Below are positions 1-12,631 of a stretch of DNA of 64,000 nucleotides, piece after piece. Location: assembly GCF_003315515.1 (NCBI RefSeq), contig NZ_QNRY01000002.1:1-64000 (forward strand), in the 5' to 3' direction. Under the pieces are notes generated by a model. That model was not told the origin of the DNA and did not search any database. It saw only the letters and a list, made by a program, of their open reading frames with translations. A program made the position numbers and the translations under genes. The stretch comes from Brenneria salicis ATCC 15712 = DSM 30166 (GTDB taxonomy: Bacteria > Pseudomonadota > Gammaproteobacteria > Enterobacterales > Enterobacteriaceae). Position 1 is the stretch's first letter, and every line of letters begins with the position of its first letter.

Positions 1-2
1 AG

Positions 3-203
3 AATCCGAAGTTTCGTGTTATTTATCAGCCGGTTTACTCGCCCTGGGTAAATCATGTTGAACGGCTGTGGCAGGCGCTGCACGAAACGATAACCCGAAA
101 CCTCCAGTGCCGCTCAATGTGGCAGTTACTGAAAAAAGTGCGTCACTTTATGAATACTGTCAGCCCATTCCCCGGTGGGAATCATGGGTTGGTAAAAATG
201 TAG
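3..203 (+). mobile_element. IS630-family transposase, C-terminal part (cut by window edge)
   Basis: An open frame from the left edge to a TAG stop encodes 66 residues including SPWVNHVERLWQALHE. This is the third-acidic-residue region of the DDE catalytic domain of IS630/Tc1-type transposases (family pattern SPxxNxxE). The Glu of the VERLW stretch would be the last catalytic acid. Only the C-terminus is visible, so it cannot be said whether the whole element is intact. The inverted repeat that should end the element downstream of the stop (about 204-250) was not recognised with confidence. The nearby ligA/hldE synteny break makes an IS here relevant. Confidence 0.8.
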
Positions 204-284
204 CGATATTAGGATCAGTTATTTAGTTGCAGACAAGCGGCAATTTTAAGAATGATGGGTGTGGATATATTTTCTGGAGGGAAC

Positions 285-638
285 ATGTCAAATACCATTA
301 GTAGCATCAGTGTATCGACAGCTACCAGCAGTAGTAAAAGCAGCAGTAATACTGAGCAACAGATTGCGCAGTTGAGTAAGCAAATTCAGACGCTGACGCA
401 AAAAGCCAGTAAGTTGGCGGCCTCTGCCACCAGCGCCGGAACAGAGGAAGAAAGTAAACAGATAGAGAAACAGCAGCAAATCATTCAGTCACAAATCCAG
501 ATGTTACAGGCTCAAATCGCTCGCTTACGCAACGAAGAAGCGGAAAAACAGACGGATGCGGTTTCTCAGACTCAGGCGACTAAACAAGAAAACGTTAATC
601 TTCCTGATGAAAAAAGCCAGATTAATATCTACGTATAG
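285..638 (+). CDS. FlxA-like small coiled-coil protein
   Basis: 117 residues with no signal peptide. A Ser/Thr-rich N-terminus (about 1-30) is followed by a long Gln/Lys/Glu-rich heptad region (about 30-100) predicted to form a coiled coil, as in the FlxA family (a small protein linked to the flagellar regulon in E. coli). The start at 285 is preferred over an in-frame ATG at 252 because CTGGAGG lies a few bases upstream. No sigma-28 promoter was found in front of it, so flagellar control is not supported here. The biochemical function is unknown. It lies immediately downstream of the IS630 end and is followed by a hairpin terminator. Confidence 0.65.
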   Translation: MSNTISSISVSTATSSSKSSSNTEQQIAQLSKQIQTLTQKASKLAASATSAGTEEESKQIEKQQQIIQSQIQMLQAQIARLRNEEAEKQTDAVSQTQATKQENVNLPDEKSQINIYV

Positions 639-663
639 TCTTATTTTTTTGGCTAATAAAACA

Positions 664-692
664 AAGGCATCGTTAAACGGTGCCTTCATTTT
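664..692 (+). terminator. Rho-independent terminator of the FlxA-like gene
   Basis: An 11-bp stem (AAGGCATCGTT pairing with AACGGTGCCTT, one G-T pair) followed by a T-rich run. It begins 25 bases after the stop codon. Confidence 0.75.
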
Positions 693-715
693 ATCTGTAC
701 GAATGTCTGGCGGCA

Positions 716-928
716 TCATCGTTTCAGCGGCTGAATCAACCTCTGCAAACCTTCTATTTTTATGGCCAACGCCAGTTGCATAAGCTCGCCTAATCGTCCT
801 TTGGGAAACTCGCCTTTGCGGGCAAACCACAACAGATATTCCTCCGGCAAATCGATCAGAGCACGTCCCTGATATTTACCAAAGGGCATCAGCGTATTGG
901 CAATTTCCAGCAGATCCTGTTTTTCCAT
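716..928 (-). CDS. ypeB: YpeB, DUF3820 family protein
   Basis: 70 residues matching the small DUF3820 family (YpeB in E. coli): conserved MPFGKYQG near residue 14 and LPEEYLLWFARKGEFPKGRLGELM in the middle. Members are sometimes labelled quorum-regulated virulence factor, but the molecular role is not established. It lies 4 bases downstream of ligA on the same strand, so it is likely co-transcribed with it. The same ligA-ypeB neighbourhood occurs in E. coli, so this pair has stayed together although the upstream neighbour of ligA has changed. Confidence 0.88.
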   Translation of the reverse strand: MEKQDLLEIANTLMPFGKYQGRALIDLPEEYLLWFARKGEFPKGRLGELMQLALAIKIEGLQRLIQPLKR

Positions 929-932
929 AAGA

Positions 933-3008
<2,076 letters not shown>

Positions 3009-3015
3009 TCATTCG

Positions 3016-4449
3016 TTAGTCGGATTTGCCCGCTTTAATGATATTAATGATGTTGGTGGTGGAGCAGCCATCCTCAAAATTCAGGACTTTAACTTCCCCG
3101 CCGTTAGCCCAGACTTCTTCACTGCCCGCGATCTGATGCGGCTGATAATCACCGCCTTTCACCAACACATCGGGCAGCACGTCGGCAATCAGGCGCTGCG
3201 GCGTGTCTTCCTCGAACGGTACGACCCAGTCCACGGCTTCCAGCGCGCCCAGCACGATCATGCGCTGCGCCAGCGGATTCACCGGACGGGTTGGTCCTTT
3301 CAGTCGCTGCGTCGACGCATCGCTGTTTACCGCAACGATCAGCCGATCTCCCAACTTGCGGGCATTGGCTAAATAGGAAACATGTCCCGCGTGCAGAATA
3401 TCGAAGCAGCCATTGGTCATGACAATCTTTTCGCCGCGCGCGCGCGCCTGCGCAACCGCCTCTTTCAACTGTTGTTCGCTCATCACGCCAAAGCCCGTTT
3501 CGGCGCGCCCACGAATGGCGTTTTCCAGTTCAATCGGCGTAACCGTTGACGTACCCAGTTTGCCCACCACCACGCCCGCGGCGGCATTTGCCAGAAAACA
3601 GGCTTCTTCCAGTGTGTTGCCGGCGGCCAGCGATGCGGCCAGGACGCCAATCACCGTATCTCCGGCCCCGGTCACGTCATACACTTCCTGAGCCTGCGTC
3701 GGCAAATGCAAAGGTTCCTTGCCCGGCTGCAACAACGTCATTCCCTGTTCGGAGCGGGTAATCAACAGCGCCGACAGTTCATAGTCGGCCACTAGTTTCA
3801 TCCCACGGGACACTAATTCATCCTCACTCTTACAACGCCCCGCGACCGCTTCAAACTCGGACAGATTGGGCGTCAGTAATGTCGCGCCGCGATAGCGGGA
3901 AAAATTAGTCCCTTTTGGATCGATCAACACCGGCACGCCGGCGGCTTTTGCGGTCTGGATCATGGTCTGAACGTGCACCAATGCCCCTTTCGCATAGTCA
4001 GACAATACCAACGTGCCGATATGGGGTAATGCCTGCTGAATGCGCTCAACCATCGGCTGCGGATCAACGCCATCAAATCCTTCTTCAAAATCCAGTCGGA
4101 TAAGCTGTTGATTACGTGACAGAACACGCAGTTTGGTGATGGTCGGATGCGTCGGCACGGACACGAAATCGCACTTCACGTTCACCTCGCCGAGCTTCGC
4201 GCTCAACGCCCGCGCCGCGTCGTCGATTCCCGTCAGGCCAACCAGACGCGAAGCAGCGCCCAGCGAGGCGATATTCATCGCCACGTTCGCCGCGCCGCCG
4301 GGACGTTCTTCAATGGTGTCAACCTTGACCACCGGCACCGGGGCTTCGGGGGAAATTCGGCTGGTCGGACCGTACCAGTAGCGATCCAACATCACATCAC
4401 CAACCACTAACACTCCCGCTTTGCGGAAGTCAGGCAGCGTAACTTTCAT
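3016..4449 (-). CDS. hldE: Bifunctional heptose kinase/adenylyltransferase HldE
   Basis: 477 residues, the E. coli length. The N-terminal ribokinase-type domain phosphorylates D-glycero-beta-D-manno-heptose 7-phosphate at C1 ([11 protein letters not shown] near the start, anion-hole DVTGAGDTV near 265). The C-terminal nucleotidyltransferase domain adenylylates heptose 1-phosphate ([13 protein letters not shown], HxGH motif, near 350). The product feeds LPS inner-core heptose synthesis. The ATG at 4449 is chosen over an upstream TTG because it has TTGGAG at good spacing and gives the MKVTLP start. It follows glnE on the same strand by 48 bp. Confidence 0.97.
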   Translation of the reverse strand: MKVTLPDFRKAGVLVVGDVMLDRYWYGPTSRISPEAPVPVVKVDTIEERPGGAANVAMNIASLGAASRLVGLTGIDDAARALSAKLGEVNVKCDFVSVPTHPTITKLRVLSRNQQLIRLDFEEGFDGVDPQPMVERIQQALPHIGTLVLSDYAKGALVHVQTMIQTAKAAGVPVLIDPKGTNFSRYRGATLLTPNLSEFEAVAGRCKSEDELVSRGMKLVADYELSALLITRSEQGMTLLQPGKEPLHLPTQAQEVYDVTGAGDTVIGVLAASLAAGNTLEEACFLANAAAGVVVGKLGTSTVTPIELENAIRGRAETGFGVMSEQQLKEAVAQARARGEKIVMTNGCFDILHAGHVSYLANARKLGDRLIVAVNSDASTQRLKGPTRPVNPLAQRMIVLGALEAVDWVVPFEEDTPQRLIADVLPDVLVKGGDYQPHQIAGSEEVWANGGEVKVLNFEDGCSTTNIINIIKAGKSD

Positions 4450-4497
4450 CCCATACTCCAAACTTATTCGCAGATTGCGCGTGATAATATCACAGCC

Positions 4498-7350
4498 TCA
4501 GCCCAACCACTTATTCCAGCTCTGTTGTACCTGCCGCCGTTCAGCCGCAAATCGGTCCTGACTGACCCGCCCCGATAGCTCTTGTAATGCCAAATGATGA
4601 AGCTCATTGCGCAAAGTGACATAGGCGAGCTTGAGCGCATTCGCTTCAGCCTCTTCCATCACGCCATACTGCGCCATCAATTCCAGAATACGAACGTTAT
4701 CCGACCAACGCGTGAGGCGCGGTTCCTGCGCGGCATAACGCAACACCAGATATTGCGCGATAAACTCAATGTCGGTGATGCCGCCGACGTCCGTTTTCAG
4801 ATCAAACAGCGAACGGTCTTTGTTCGCCAGGTGTTGCCGCATTTTTTCACGCATTTCACGTACTTCTTTACGCAACGTGTCCGCATCGCGCGCCCGGCAC
4901 AAGATAGCCCGCCGAATAGATTCGAACTGTTGCTGTACGCCCGCTTCACCATACACCATTCGCGCCCGCACCAAAGCCTGATGTTCCCAGGTCCAGGCCT
5001 CGTTGCGCTGATACTCGTCAAACGCCTCAACGGTACTGACCAGCATGCCCGCGGCGCCTAATGGCCGCAGACGGGCATCGACTTCATACAAAATGCCCGA
5101 CGAGGTACGGGTACTGAACAGATGCATGACACGTTGCGCCAAACGCAGATAAAACTGACGTCCATCAATACAACGTTCGCCATCCGTCATCACATCGGAT
5201 GGGCAATCAATCAGAAAGACCAAATCAAGATCCGAACCGTAACCGAGTTCCCAACCGCCCAGTTTTCCATAGGCGATAACCGCAAAACCGCGCCCTTCAC
5301 GTTGCTGCAAATGTGCAGGCTGGTCGTAGCGCGCCGCCATTTTTCCCCACGCCTGCTGCACCACCGCGGCGATAATCGCTTCCGCCAGATAAGTTAAGTG
5401 ATCGCTCACTTTCATTACCGGCAGCACGCCCGCAATATCGCCGGCGGCAATGCGCAACTGCTGCGCCTGCTTGAACTGACGCATCGCCTCCAACTGCTGT
5501 TCTTCATCCTCGTCGGGGACACGCATCAGATACTGGCGCAACTCGTCCGCATACTCGTCCGGCTTGGTCGGCTGGTACAGTGTTGCAGAATCGAGCAGTT
5601 CATCGAGCAGCAAAGGATAACGAGCCAACTGTCCGGCCACCATCGGAGAAGCGGCGCATAACCGGATCAATTGCGCCAGCGCCGCGCGCGATTCAAGCAA
5701 TAACTCCAGGTAGGTGGTACGCGTCACAATCCCCAGCAAGAGCGGCGTCAAACGTGACAGAATGGTATCCGCTTCCTGACGAGCGCACACTTCCGCCAAC
5801 AGGTTCGGCATCAGTTGATCCAGCACATCCCGGCCACGCGGCCCAATCGTCCGTTTCGCCACATCCTGACGAAACCCGATGATCTCACGCAGCAGTTTCT
5901 CCCGCACCGGTTCGGTTAAATGCGGCGTTAACGACGCCAGATCCGAGTCATCCAGCGTATCCTGCCACAGGCTGCAATAGCTGCCATGTTCAGGGATCGC
6001 ATTGCCATCCGGCGCATCGTCGCCGATCAAGGCATTGAATACGTCACGCACCGCCTGCATATGCCGCGACAACGCGGCCTGCAATGCCGTCCAGTCGTCA
6101 CACCCCATTCCCCACGCCAGCCGCTGCTGGTTTAATTCATCGTCGGGCAGAGTCTGGGTTTGTTCATCCGCAATCGCCTGCAACAAATTTTCCAGACGAC
6201 GCAAGAACAGATAAGACTCGCTAAGCGCCATCACTTGTTCAGGAGCTAACAGCCCCAGCACGCCAACATGCCGGAGCGTCGGCAGCAACGCGCGTTGTTG
6301 TAAGCCGGGTTCTCGTCCACCGCGAATCAGTTGAAAAACCTGGGCGATAAACTCAATTTCACGGATCCCGCCCGCCCCGAGCTTAATATTGTTGCGTAAA
6401 TCCCGGCGGCGAACCTCACGGGCAATCATGCCCTTCATATTGCGCAACGACTGGATCGCGCTGAAATCAATGTAACGGCGGAAAACAAACGGCTTCAGGG
6501 TGCTGCGCAACTCCTGACTGTAGTCATCCTCCATTCTCCCCAGCAGGCGAGCCTTGACCATCGCGTAACGTTCCCAGTCCCGCCCCTGCTCCTGATAATA
6601 ATCTTCCATGGCCGCAAAACTGAGCACCAGCGGGCCGCTGTCGCCAAAAGGACGCAACCGCATGTCCACGCGATAGACAAAGCCGTCCACCGTCGGTTGA
6701 TCCAGCACTTTAATCAGGCGCTGCCCTAAGCGGGTGAAGAACTGGGCGTTATCCAGTTCACGCCGCCCGCCTTGCGTCTGGCCATTTTCAGGATAGACAA
6801 AAATCAGATCGATATCGGAAGAGAAATTCAGTTCTTCCCCGCCCAGTTTTCCCATACCGAGGATCAACAAGGGTTGAGGAACGCCTTGTGCGTTAGCAGG
6901 GGTTCCCCATTCACGGCAACACGCCTGATACAGCCAGTCGCGGGCAAAAACAATCAACGTTTCTGCCAGTTCGCTCAGTTGTTTGAGGGTTTGTTCGGTC
7001 GTACTGGTGCGAAGTATCTGCGACCAGGCAATCCGCACCAGAATTCGGCGTCGGAACTGGCGCAGCGCGGTCATCAACGCGGCTTCATCATTGACTTCCG
7101 CCACCGCCGCTCGTAACCAATCCGGGTAGTGACGCCATTCCTCTGCCTGTGGCGGTTGCTGATGGAGCGCCGGCCACCAGTCGGGATGCATCGTCAAGGC
7201 ATCGCTGACAAAGTCGCTTAATGCCAATACCGCCCGATCATGATCGGTGACAGGATCGAGGCGGGGAAGCGTTTCCTGTAAGCGTAATAAAACCCGTTGA
7301 GACTGCTGCGCCAATAATGCGGGTAACGATGGCAAAGGAAGTATAGACAT
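4498..7350 (-). CDS. glnE: Glutamine synthetase adenylyltransferase/deadenylase GlnE
   Basis: 950 residues (E. coli 946). It adenylylates and deadenylylates glutamine synthetase in response to PII. Both nucleotidyltransferase halves are intact: the N-terminal one carries [21 protein letters not shown] (deadenylase, near 170), the C-terminal one [20 protein letters not shown] (adenylylase, near 690), each with the G-S/G-D-x-D metal motif. It lies between ygiF and hldE in the order usual for Enterobacterales. It links to nitrogen status, the same signal that governs the nitrogenase locus 38 kb away, but nothing here shows direct coupling. Confidence 0.97.
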   Translation of the reverse strand: MSILPLPSLPALLAQQSQRVLLRLQETLPRLDPVTDHDRAVLALSDFVSDALTMHPDWWPALHQQPPQAEEWRHYPDWLRAAVAEVNDEAALMTALRQFRRRILVRIAWSQILRTSTTEQTLKQLSELAETLIVFARDWLYQACCREWGTPANAQGVPQPLLILGMGKLGGEELNFSSDIDLIFVYPENGQTQGGRRELDNAQFFTRLGQRLIKVLDQPTVDGFVYRVDMRLRPFGDSGPLVLSFAAMEDYYQEQGRDWERYAMVKARLLGRMEDDYSQELRSTLKPFVFRRYIDFSAIQSLRNMKGMIAREVRRRDLRNNIKLGAGGIREIEFIAQVFQLIRGGREPGLQQRALLPTLRHVGVLGLLAPEQVMALSESYLFLRRLENLLQAIADEQTQTLPDDELNQQRLAWGMGCDDWTALQAALSRHMQAVRDVFNALIGDDAPDGNAIPEHGSYCSLWQDTLDDSDLASLTPHLTEPVREKLLREIIGFRQDVAKRTIGPRGRDVLDQLMPNLLAEVCARQEADTILSRLTPLLLGIVTRTTYLELLLESRAALAQLIRLCAASPMVAGQLARYPLLLDELLDSATLYQPTKPDEYADELRQYLMRVPDEDEEQQLEAMRQFKQAQQLRIAAGDIAGVLPVMKVSDHLTYLAEAIIAAVVQQAWGKMAARYDQPAHLQQREGRGFAVIAYGKLGGWELGYGSDLDLVFLIDCPSDVMTDGERCIDGRQFYLRLAQRVMHLFSTRTSSGILYEVDARLRPLGAAGMLVSTVEAFDEYQRNEAWTWEHQALVRARMVYGEAGVQQQFESIRRAILCRARDADTLRKEVREMREKMRQHLANKDRSLFDLKTDVGGITDIEFIAQYLVLRYAAQEPRLTRWSDNVRILELMAQYGVMEEAEANALKLAYVTLRNELHHLALQELSGRVSQDRFAAERRQVQQSWNKWLG

Positions 7351-7405
7351 GCTGTTTCCCTTGGTATGTCACCCACCCTCATTGGCGGGTGAACGCGATT
7401 AACGG

Positions 7406-8740
7406 TTAATCCCCGGCGCTGCTTAACCAGAATGGTGACTGGGCCAGCGCCTGTTTACGGCAGGTTTCCAGATACGGCGACGGCGTGTGATCGACGGCAA
7501 GCTGTTCGATTGCCTGAATCAATGCCCGCCAGTATTCGATATACGCTTCGACCTGTTCTGTCGGATAAGCGCCCGACAACAGATAAAAAGCATAAATACT
7601 GCGATGCAATCGCGGCAATTGCTGCACATATTGCACTTCGCTTAAGGGATTATTGAATGTACCGCGCAGGTCGGCGGCGCTTCGGCTCATCATGATATCG
7701 GCAAAGCGTTTATAGGAGCCCTGCAACCGCATACGGCCTTTGTTGTCCATATAATCGCGCCAGCCTGCTTTAACCAACCACGAAGTGAGCACCAGCTTAC
7801 TTTGCAGATAGTCGACGCTGTAGCACAGTGTTTCGGCCTCGCCCGGCCCTGCGATTTTCGTCTCCAGACTGGTCAGCGCAGCTCGGAAAAGCGTCGTCAC
7901 CTTGCGGGGAACCAGCCCGCCCACCAGCACCAGCATCTCGCGCATCAACTCGCTGGCCTGCTGCAAAGCATCACGCGCTACCGCATTGCCTCTGATCCAG
8001 AGTTCTTCATGATATTGCCAATGCGCCAAAGCATATTCCAGCGCGGCATTGATCGCCTGATCAATATTGGCTTTCGGCGCTACCGCGAGCACCCCGACAG
8101 AGCGACATTCACGCGCCGGATCCCCTTTGGCAAGAAGATAGCCGCGCGCCGCCTTGCTGAGACTCCCCTGCCGCAAGCCGCCAAAGTCAGCAATTTCCTT
8201 TGCCAGATCCAGCAGATGCGCCGTCTGCCCGACTTTAAGCTCCATCTCCAGTTCGCAGAGCGGTTCGCTTCGTTCGCCCGCCCGAATCTCGCCGCGGTCA
8301 AACGCCACCTCGATAATGCTCTGATGGTAAGTAAACAACCATTTTTCACGCGTAAAGTCCGTGCTGAACAGGGGATTGAGCAAGGATTGCAAGCGCGTTA
8401 AATCACAATTTTCCGGCCAGATCTCCGCCGGAAACAGACTGAGATCCAGTTCCGCTTTTTCCAGCGCCACATTGTATTCCGGGTGCTGATGTAATCCGCC
8501 GACGACTTTACCGGCTGTTTTCGCCGTCATTTCATAACGTTCGTTCTCTCCGCGGATGCGCAGGCCAATCCCGTTGCGGCGCAGATAGTTGTCCGCCGTT
8601 TCATAGTAGGTATTGGTTAGCCGCTGGGCTCGCAGGTGTTCGCTCTGGCTGTACTCGCTCTGCCAGCCGGCCAACTGCCTGAGCAGCGAATCAACGCTGT
8701 CGGGATGAACGATAAACTTCAATTCTATTTCTTCACTCAT
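7406..8740 (-). CDS. ygiF: Inorganic triphosphatase YgiF (CYTH-CHAD)
   Basis: 444 residues (E. coli 433). The N-terminal CYTH domain opens with the diagnostic EIELKF and hydrolyses inorganic triphosphate in the family. The C-terminal CHAD domain (about 210-440) is helical with conserved His/Arg (HEELWIRGN, GSYKRFADI), thought to bind polyphosphate. The ATG at 8740, giving MSEEIELKF, is preferred to the 16-residue longer frame start. Its upstream ribosome site is weak. It lies 55 bp upstream of glnE on the same strand, the usual arrangement. Confidence 0.93.
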   Translation of the reverse strand: MSEEIELKFIVHPDSVDSLLRQLAGWQSEYSQSEHLRAQRLTNTYYETADNYLRRNGIGLRIRGENERYEMTAKTAGKVVGGLHQHPEYNVALEKAELDLSLFPAEIWPENCDLTRLQSLLNPLFSTDFTREKWLFTYHQSIIEVAFDRGEIRAGERSEPLCELEMELKVGQTAHLLDLAKEIADFGGLRQGSLSKAARGYLLAKGDPARECRSVGVLAVAPKANIDQAINAALEYALAHWQYHEELWIRGNAVARDALQQASELMREMLVLVGGLVPRKVTTLFRAALTSLETKIAGPGEAETLCYSVDYLQSKLVLTSWLVKAGWRDYMDNKGRMRLQGSYKRFADIMMSRSAADLRGTFNNPLSEVQYVQQLPRLHRSIYAFYLLSGAYPTEQVEAYIEYWRALIQAIEQLAVDHTPSPYLETCRKQALAQSPFWLSSAGD

Positions 8741-9033
8741 AACATTTACTACACCGGATTCAGCGCCATTTGCGCCAGTAAATAACATTTTACTTCAGCT
8801 TGCCACTGTTGCAGCACACTCTCTTTTTCGCCTGCGAACAAGCGCGCATTTCTTGCCCGCCGCCAGGTTGGTGTTTCATCCTGAATACGGGAAAGCACGA
8901 GAAAACGCGGTATTCCGGCTCACCGCGCCGTCGGCGGCCCAAGAGTAAGATAGTTCTCATTCAGGTTTAATCATTGCCTCGTCAGACTTAAGCCTCTACT
9001 ATCAGTCTACAATTCACGCAACACGATGATCTT
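8741..9033. other. Divergent ygiF/ygiM intergenic region
   Basis: About 290 bp between divergent genes. It should contain promoters for both, but no confident -35/-10 pair, repeat or operator was recognised. Confidence 0.4.
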
Positions 9034-9654
9034 ATGCAGAAATTATGCCTAATTTGTTTTACCTTGATGACGTTCACCTTGGGTTCGGCGGCCCATGCCG
9101 AAGAAAAACGCTATGTTTCCGACGAGTTACTGACCTATATCCACAGTGGCCCCGGTAACCAATACCGCATCATCGGCACGCTGAACGCCGGCGATCAGGT
9201 CACCGTACTTAGCGTCAATGAAGGGGCAGGTTATGCACAAATTCGCGATGAAAAAAATCGCACCAGTTGGATCCCGCTCAATCAGTTAAGCGAAACCCCC
9301 AGCCTGCGTACTCGCGTACCTGAATTGGAAAATCAGGTCAAAGACCTGACCGACAAACTGAGTAATATCGACCAGACCTGGAATCAGCGAACGTCTGAGA
9401 TGCAGCAAAAAGTCGCTGCCAGCGACGAGATCATTAACGGATTGCGTAACGAAAATCAGGATTTGAAAAATCAGTTGATCGTTGCCCAGAAAAAAGTCAG
9501 CGCCGCCAATGTCCAGCTTGACGACAAACAGCGCACCATCATTCTGCAATGGTTTATGTACGGCGGCGTTGTGGCCGGCGCGGGACTCTTGCTGGGTCTG
9601 CTGTTGCCGCATATTATCCCGCGCAGGAAAAAGAATGATCGCTGGATGGGATAA
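9034..9654 (+). CDS. ygiM: YgiM, SH3-domain membrane-anchored protein
   Basis: 206 residues. A signal peptide (cleavage probably after SAAHA, about residue 22) leads to a bacterial SH3 domain (YVSDELLTYIHSGPGNQYRIIG, about 26-90), a coiled-coil stretch (about 95-170) and a C-terminal membrane helix (about 175-198) ending in basic residues (RRKKNDRW). This layout defines the TIGR04211/YgiM family, presumably a periplasmic cell-wall-associated protein held in the inner membrane. It is adjacent to cca in E. coli too. Precise function unknown. Confidence 0.9.
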   Translation: MQKLCLICFTLMTFTLGSAAHAEEKRYVSDELLTYIHSGPGNQYRIIGTLNAGDQVTVLSVNEGAGYAQIRDEKNRTSWIPLNQLSETPSLRTRVPELENQVKDLTDKLSNIDQTWNQRTSEMQQKVAASDEIINGLRNENQDLKNQLIVAQKKVSAANVQLDDKQRTIILQWFMYGGVVAGAGLLLGLLLPHIIPRRKKNDRWMG

Positions 9655-9697
9655 CACGACAGATTCGCTTATCCGTCAAAACGGTGCTTATCGATTT

Positions 9698-9721
9698 TGC
9701 CTGCTTATGCAGGCATTTTTA
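9698..9721 (+). terminator. Rho-independent terminator after ygiM
   Basis: Perfect 7-bp stem TGCCTGC/GCAGGCA with a TTAT loop and a following T-run, about 45 bases after the ygiM stop. Confidence 0.85.
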
Positions 9722-9783
9722 TAACGATGACGCAACAATGTTAATATACAGTAAATATCACCACCTCTCTCAGGAGCCCGGCA

Positions 9784-11022
9784 TTGAAGATTTACCTTGT
9801 CGGCGGCGCTGTTCGGGACAGCCTGCTTGATTTACCCATCACCGAAAAAGATTGGGTGGTTGTCGGCGCCACGCCGGAGCAATTACTGGCACAGGGCTAT
9901 CAACAAGTAGGAAAGGATTTTCCGGTCTTTTTACACCCTGTCAGCCACGACGAGTACGCACTAGCGCGAACCGAGAGAAAATCAGGCAATGGCTATACCG
10001 GCTTTGTCTGCCACACCGCGCCGGATGTCACGCTGGAGCAAGATTTATTGCGCCGGGATCTGACGATTAACGCCATCGCGCAAACGGAGCAAGGCGAACT
10101 GATTGATCCCTTCCAGGGCCGTCGCGACCTGGAAAACCGTGTGTTGCGCCATGTTTCCGACGCATTCAGCGAAGATCCGTTAAGAGTCCTGCGCGTCGCG
10201 CGCTTCGCCGCTCGTTTCGCCAGTCTTGGCTTTCAGATTGCGCAAGAAACGCTGACGCTGATGCAAAACATGACCCGTAACGGAGAACTGGCTTATCTGA
10301 CGCCGGAACGGGTCTGGAAAGAAACGGAAAAAGCGCTCGGCACCCGTTCACCACAGGTTTACTTTCAGGTGTTGCGCGACTGCGGCGCGCTTGCGGTGCT
10401 ATTCCCCGAAATCGATAAACTTTACGGCGTCCCGGCCCCGGCCAAATGGCACCCGGAAATTGATACCGGCATTCACACCTTGATGACGCTGGAAGTTGCC
10501 GCCCGCCTCAGCCCGGATATTGACGTCCGCTTCGCCACACTGTGCCACGATCTGGGCAAGGGCCTGACCCCGCCGGCGTTATGGCCCCGGCATCACGGTC
10601 ACGGCCCCGCCGGGGTCAAACTGGTTGAGTCACTGTGTCAACGCTTGCGTATTCCCAACCCTATACGGGATCTGGCCAAACTGGTGGCGGAATACCATGA
10701 CCTGATCCATACCGTCCAGATATTGCAGCCCAAGACGTTGATGAAACTGTTTGATGCCGTTGACGTCTGGCGTAAACCACAGCGGCTGGAACAATTGGCG
10801 ATAACCAGCGAGGCGGATGCCAGAGGACGCACCGGCTTTGAAGAACGCCCTTATCCACAGGGCGATTATCTGCGCGAAGCGTTTCGCGTCGCCAGCAGCG
10901 TGAACAGTGCGGAAGTGGTCGCCGACGGTTATGAAGGCATAGCGATCCGCAACGAACTGATTCGCCGCCGAACCAACGCGCTGCAACAATGGAAAGCGCA
11001 ACAGCCGGACAACACGGCGTAA
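9784..11022 (+). CDS. cca: CCA tRNA nucleotidyltransferase
   Basis: 412 residues, the E. coli length. It adds or repairs the 3' CCA of tRNAs and in gammaproteobacteria also has phosphatase/phosphodiesterase activity. Class II signature GGAVRDSLL at residue 7, then [10 protein letters not shown] and [15 protein letters not shown]; a C-terminal HD domain is visible as CHDLGKG (about 255). Translation starts at TTG, a rare start, supported by AGGAG eight bases upstream and by exact alignment to the family N-terminus [12 protein letters not shown]. Confidence 0.97.
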   Translation: MKIYLVGGAVRDSLLDLPITEKDWVVVGATPEQLLAQGYQQVGKDFPVFLHPVSHDEYALARTERKSGNGYTGFVCHTAPDVTLEQDLLRRDLTINAIAQTEQGELIDPFQGRRDLENRVLRHVSDAFSEDPLRVLRVARFAARFASLGFQIAQETLTLMQNMTRNGELAYLTPERVWKETEKALGTRSPQVYFQVLRDCGALAVLFPEIDKLYGVPAPAKWHPEIDTGIHTLMTLEVAARLSPDIDVRFATLCHDLGKGLTPPALWPRHHGHGPAGVKLVESLCQRLRIPNPIRDLAKLVAEYHDLIHTVQILQPKTLMKLFDAVDVWRKPQRLEQLAITSEADARGRTGFEERPYPQGDYLREAFRVASSVNSAEVVADGYEGIAIRNELIRRRTNALQQWKAQQPDNTA

Positions 11023-11025
11023 CCG

Positions 11026-11056
11026 GGCAAAGGCCGCCAAATGCGCGGCCTTTGCC
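11026..11056. terminator. Hairpin between convergent cca and uppP
   Basis: 12-bp GC-rich perfect stem (GGCAAAGGCCGC/GCGGCCTTTGCC). The T-tract is poor on both sides, so it is a likely but weak bidirectional terminator. Confidence 0.55.
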
Positions 11057-11093
11057 GGTCCATTTAGGTTTATATAAACAGCTAAACAAACCG

Positions 11094-11912
11094 TTACATA
11101 AACACGATGTACACCACGCCCGCCACAATAAAGCGGTAGATGGCGAACGGGACGAAAGAAATGCGTTTGATAATCTGGAGGAAGGTTTTAATCGCGATTA
11201 ATGCGACCACAAACGCCGTCACAAATCCCACCGCAAACATCGGCAGATCCGCCAGCGACAGGAAATGCCAGCTTTTGTAGAGATCCAATACGGTCGCCCC
11301 CATCATCATGGGAACCGCCAGGATAAAAGAGAATTCTGATGCGGCATAGCGGCTGACGCCCATCAGCATGCCGCCGGAAATAGTCGCGCCTGAACGGGAA
11401 AACCCCGGCCACAACGCCAGACACTGGAAGCAGCCGATCATGAACGCCTGACGGTGGGTGATGTCATCCAATCCGACGGCGCGCGGTTGTCTGGGCTTCA
11501 GCCATTCCGCGGCCAGCAACAGGAAACCGCCGACAATTAACGCATACATCACGTTTTCGGGGTTGAATAACGATTTGATGACGTCATGAAAAACCAGACC
11601 GAGCACCACTGCCGGGATCATCGCCAACAGAATATGGGTCAGTTTCAGGCAGCCTGAGGTTTGCCCTTCGTGCGGAACCTGACCGAAATGAATACCGATC
11701 AAGCCAAAAAGCCGCCGCCAGAACATGACGACCACCGCCAGAATAGAACCCAACTGGATAATCACCTCGAAGGTTTTGGCTTTCTCATCCACAAAGCCTA
11801 ACCAATGGCCCACGATAATCATATGTCCTGTCGAGGAAACAGGTAAGAATTCCGTCAGCCCTTCAACGACTCCAAGAATAAACGCGATCAACAACGTATG
11901 CAGGTCTGCCAT
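11094..11912 (-). CDS. uppP: Undecaprenyl-diphosphatase UppP/BacA
   Basis: 272 residues, inner-membrane protein with about eight membrane helices. It dephosphorylates undecaprenyl pyrophosphate to recycle the lipid carrier for peptidoglycan, and overexpression gives bacitracin resistance. Signature motifs: [14 protein letters not shown] near residue 16 and [10 protein letters not shown] near 170, with the catalytic Ser/Arg. The start has AAGGGAA upstream. Its upstream region carries four tandem 14-bp repeats that begin 18 bp before the start codon. Confidence 0.96.
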   Translation of the reverse strand: MADLHTLLIAFILGVVEGLTEFLPVSSTGHMIIVGHWLGFVDEKAKTFEVIIQLGSILAVVVMFWRRLFGLIGIHFGQVPHEGQTSGCLKLTHILLAMIPAVVLGLVFHDVIKSLFNPENVMYALIVGGFLLLAAEWLKPRQPRAVGLDDITHRQAFMIGCFQCLALWPGFSRSGATISGGMLMGVSRYAASEFSFILAVPMMMGATVLDLYKSWHFLSLADLPMFAVGFVTAFVVALIAIKTFLQIIKRISFVPFAIYRFIVAGVVYIVFM

Positions 11913-11930
11913 CTAAATTCCCTTGCCTCT

Positions 11931-11986
11931 TGTCGTAAACAATTTGTTGTAAACAATTTGTCGTAAAAACTTTATCGTAAACAATG
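11931..11986. repeat. Four tandem copies of a 14-bp repeat upstream of uppP
   Basis: Units near TGTCGTAAACAATT start at 11931, 11945, 11959 and 11973. Units 1 and 2 differ at one base; units 3 and 4 are more degenerate. They lie in the uppP leader/promoter region. Such tandem arrays are prone to copy-number change. Confidence 0.8.
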
Positions 11987-12170
11987 AAAACGAAACCCAT
12001 AAAACCGCAACAGCATGAATGACGGGCAGCAAGTCCGCCATAAAAAAGCGGCTGCGCTGCCGAGCGAGCCGCCAAATTCCCGCCAGAAGCATAGCGGGTA
12101 TCTCCGTTATAGACCTGTGAGGTTACCGTTTAGTTGCAGATAAATCAGTATCAATTGAGCCAAATCAGAT

Positions 12171-12524
12171 TTATCGCGTACCGCGCTCAATAATCACGCC
12201 TACCTGACGCGCCTGCGCCACCGCGCCCGGTTTGCTGACTTTGATACGCAACCAGGGGATTGAGAAACGCCGCATCAGAAGCTGCGCCACCTCTTCAGCC
12301 ACCCGCTCCACCAGCGCAAAACGTTGTCCGGCAACGTGTTCGATCACCGCATCGCTGACATCCGCATAGCTCAGGCAGTCGCTCACCTCATCACTGGCCG
12401 CCGCCCGACGATTATCCCAGCCCATTTCGATATCGAACACCAGCTTTTGCTGAATGGTCTGTTCCCAGTCGTAAACACCAATGGTGGTAATGACGGTAAG
12501 TTCTTCAATAAATACGATATCCAT
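12171..12524 (-). CDS. folB: Dihydroneopterin aldolase FolB
   Basis: 117 residues. It converts 7,8-dihydroneopterin to 6-hydroxymethyl-dihydropterin and glycolaldehyde in folate synthesis. Family residues: [16 protein letters not shown] at the N-terminus (catalytic Glu22), [20 protein letters not shown] and a C-terminal [17 protein letters not shown] with the catalytic Lys. An ATG at 12524 is preferred over an adjacent GTG. It is divergent from plsY, the standard enterobacterial order. Confidence 0.96.
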   Translation of the reverse strand: MDIVFIEELTVITTIGVYDWEQTIQQKLVFDIEMGWDNRRAAASDEVSDCLSYADVSDAVIEHVAGQRFALVERVAEEVAQLLMRRFSIPWLRIKVSKPGAVAQARQVGVIIERGTR

Positions 12525-12631
12525 CACGCTGTTCTCTGTTTTTGTCGTTGTCGGATACCACTTCCGACGGAATGTGCGTATTATCCATAGATGCGAAGAG
12601 TAAAACGACCCCTATTAAACGGAAACGCATT

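Noticed and set aside
11931-11986. Tandem repeats as a CRISPR array
   Set aside because: Units are 14 bp, contiguous and without spacers; no cas genes in the window.
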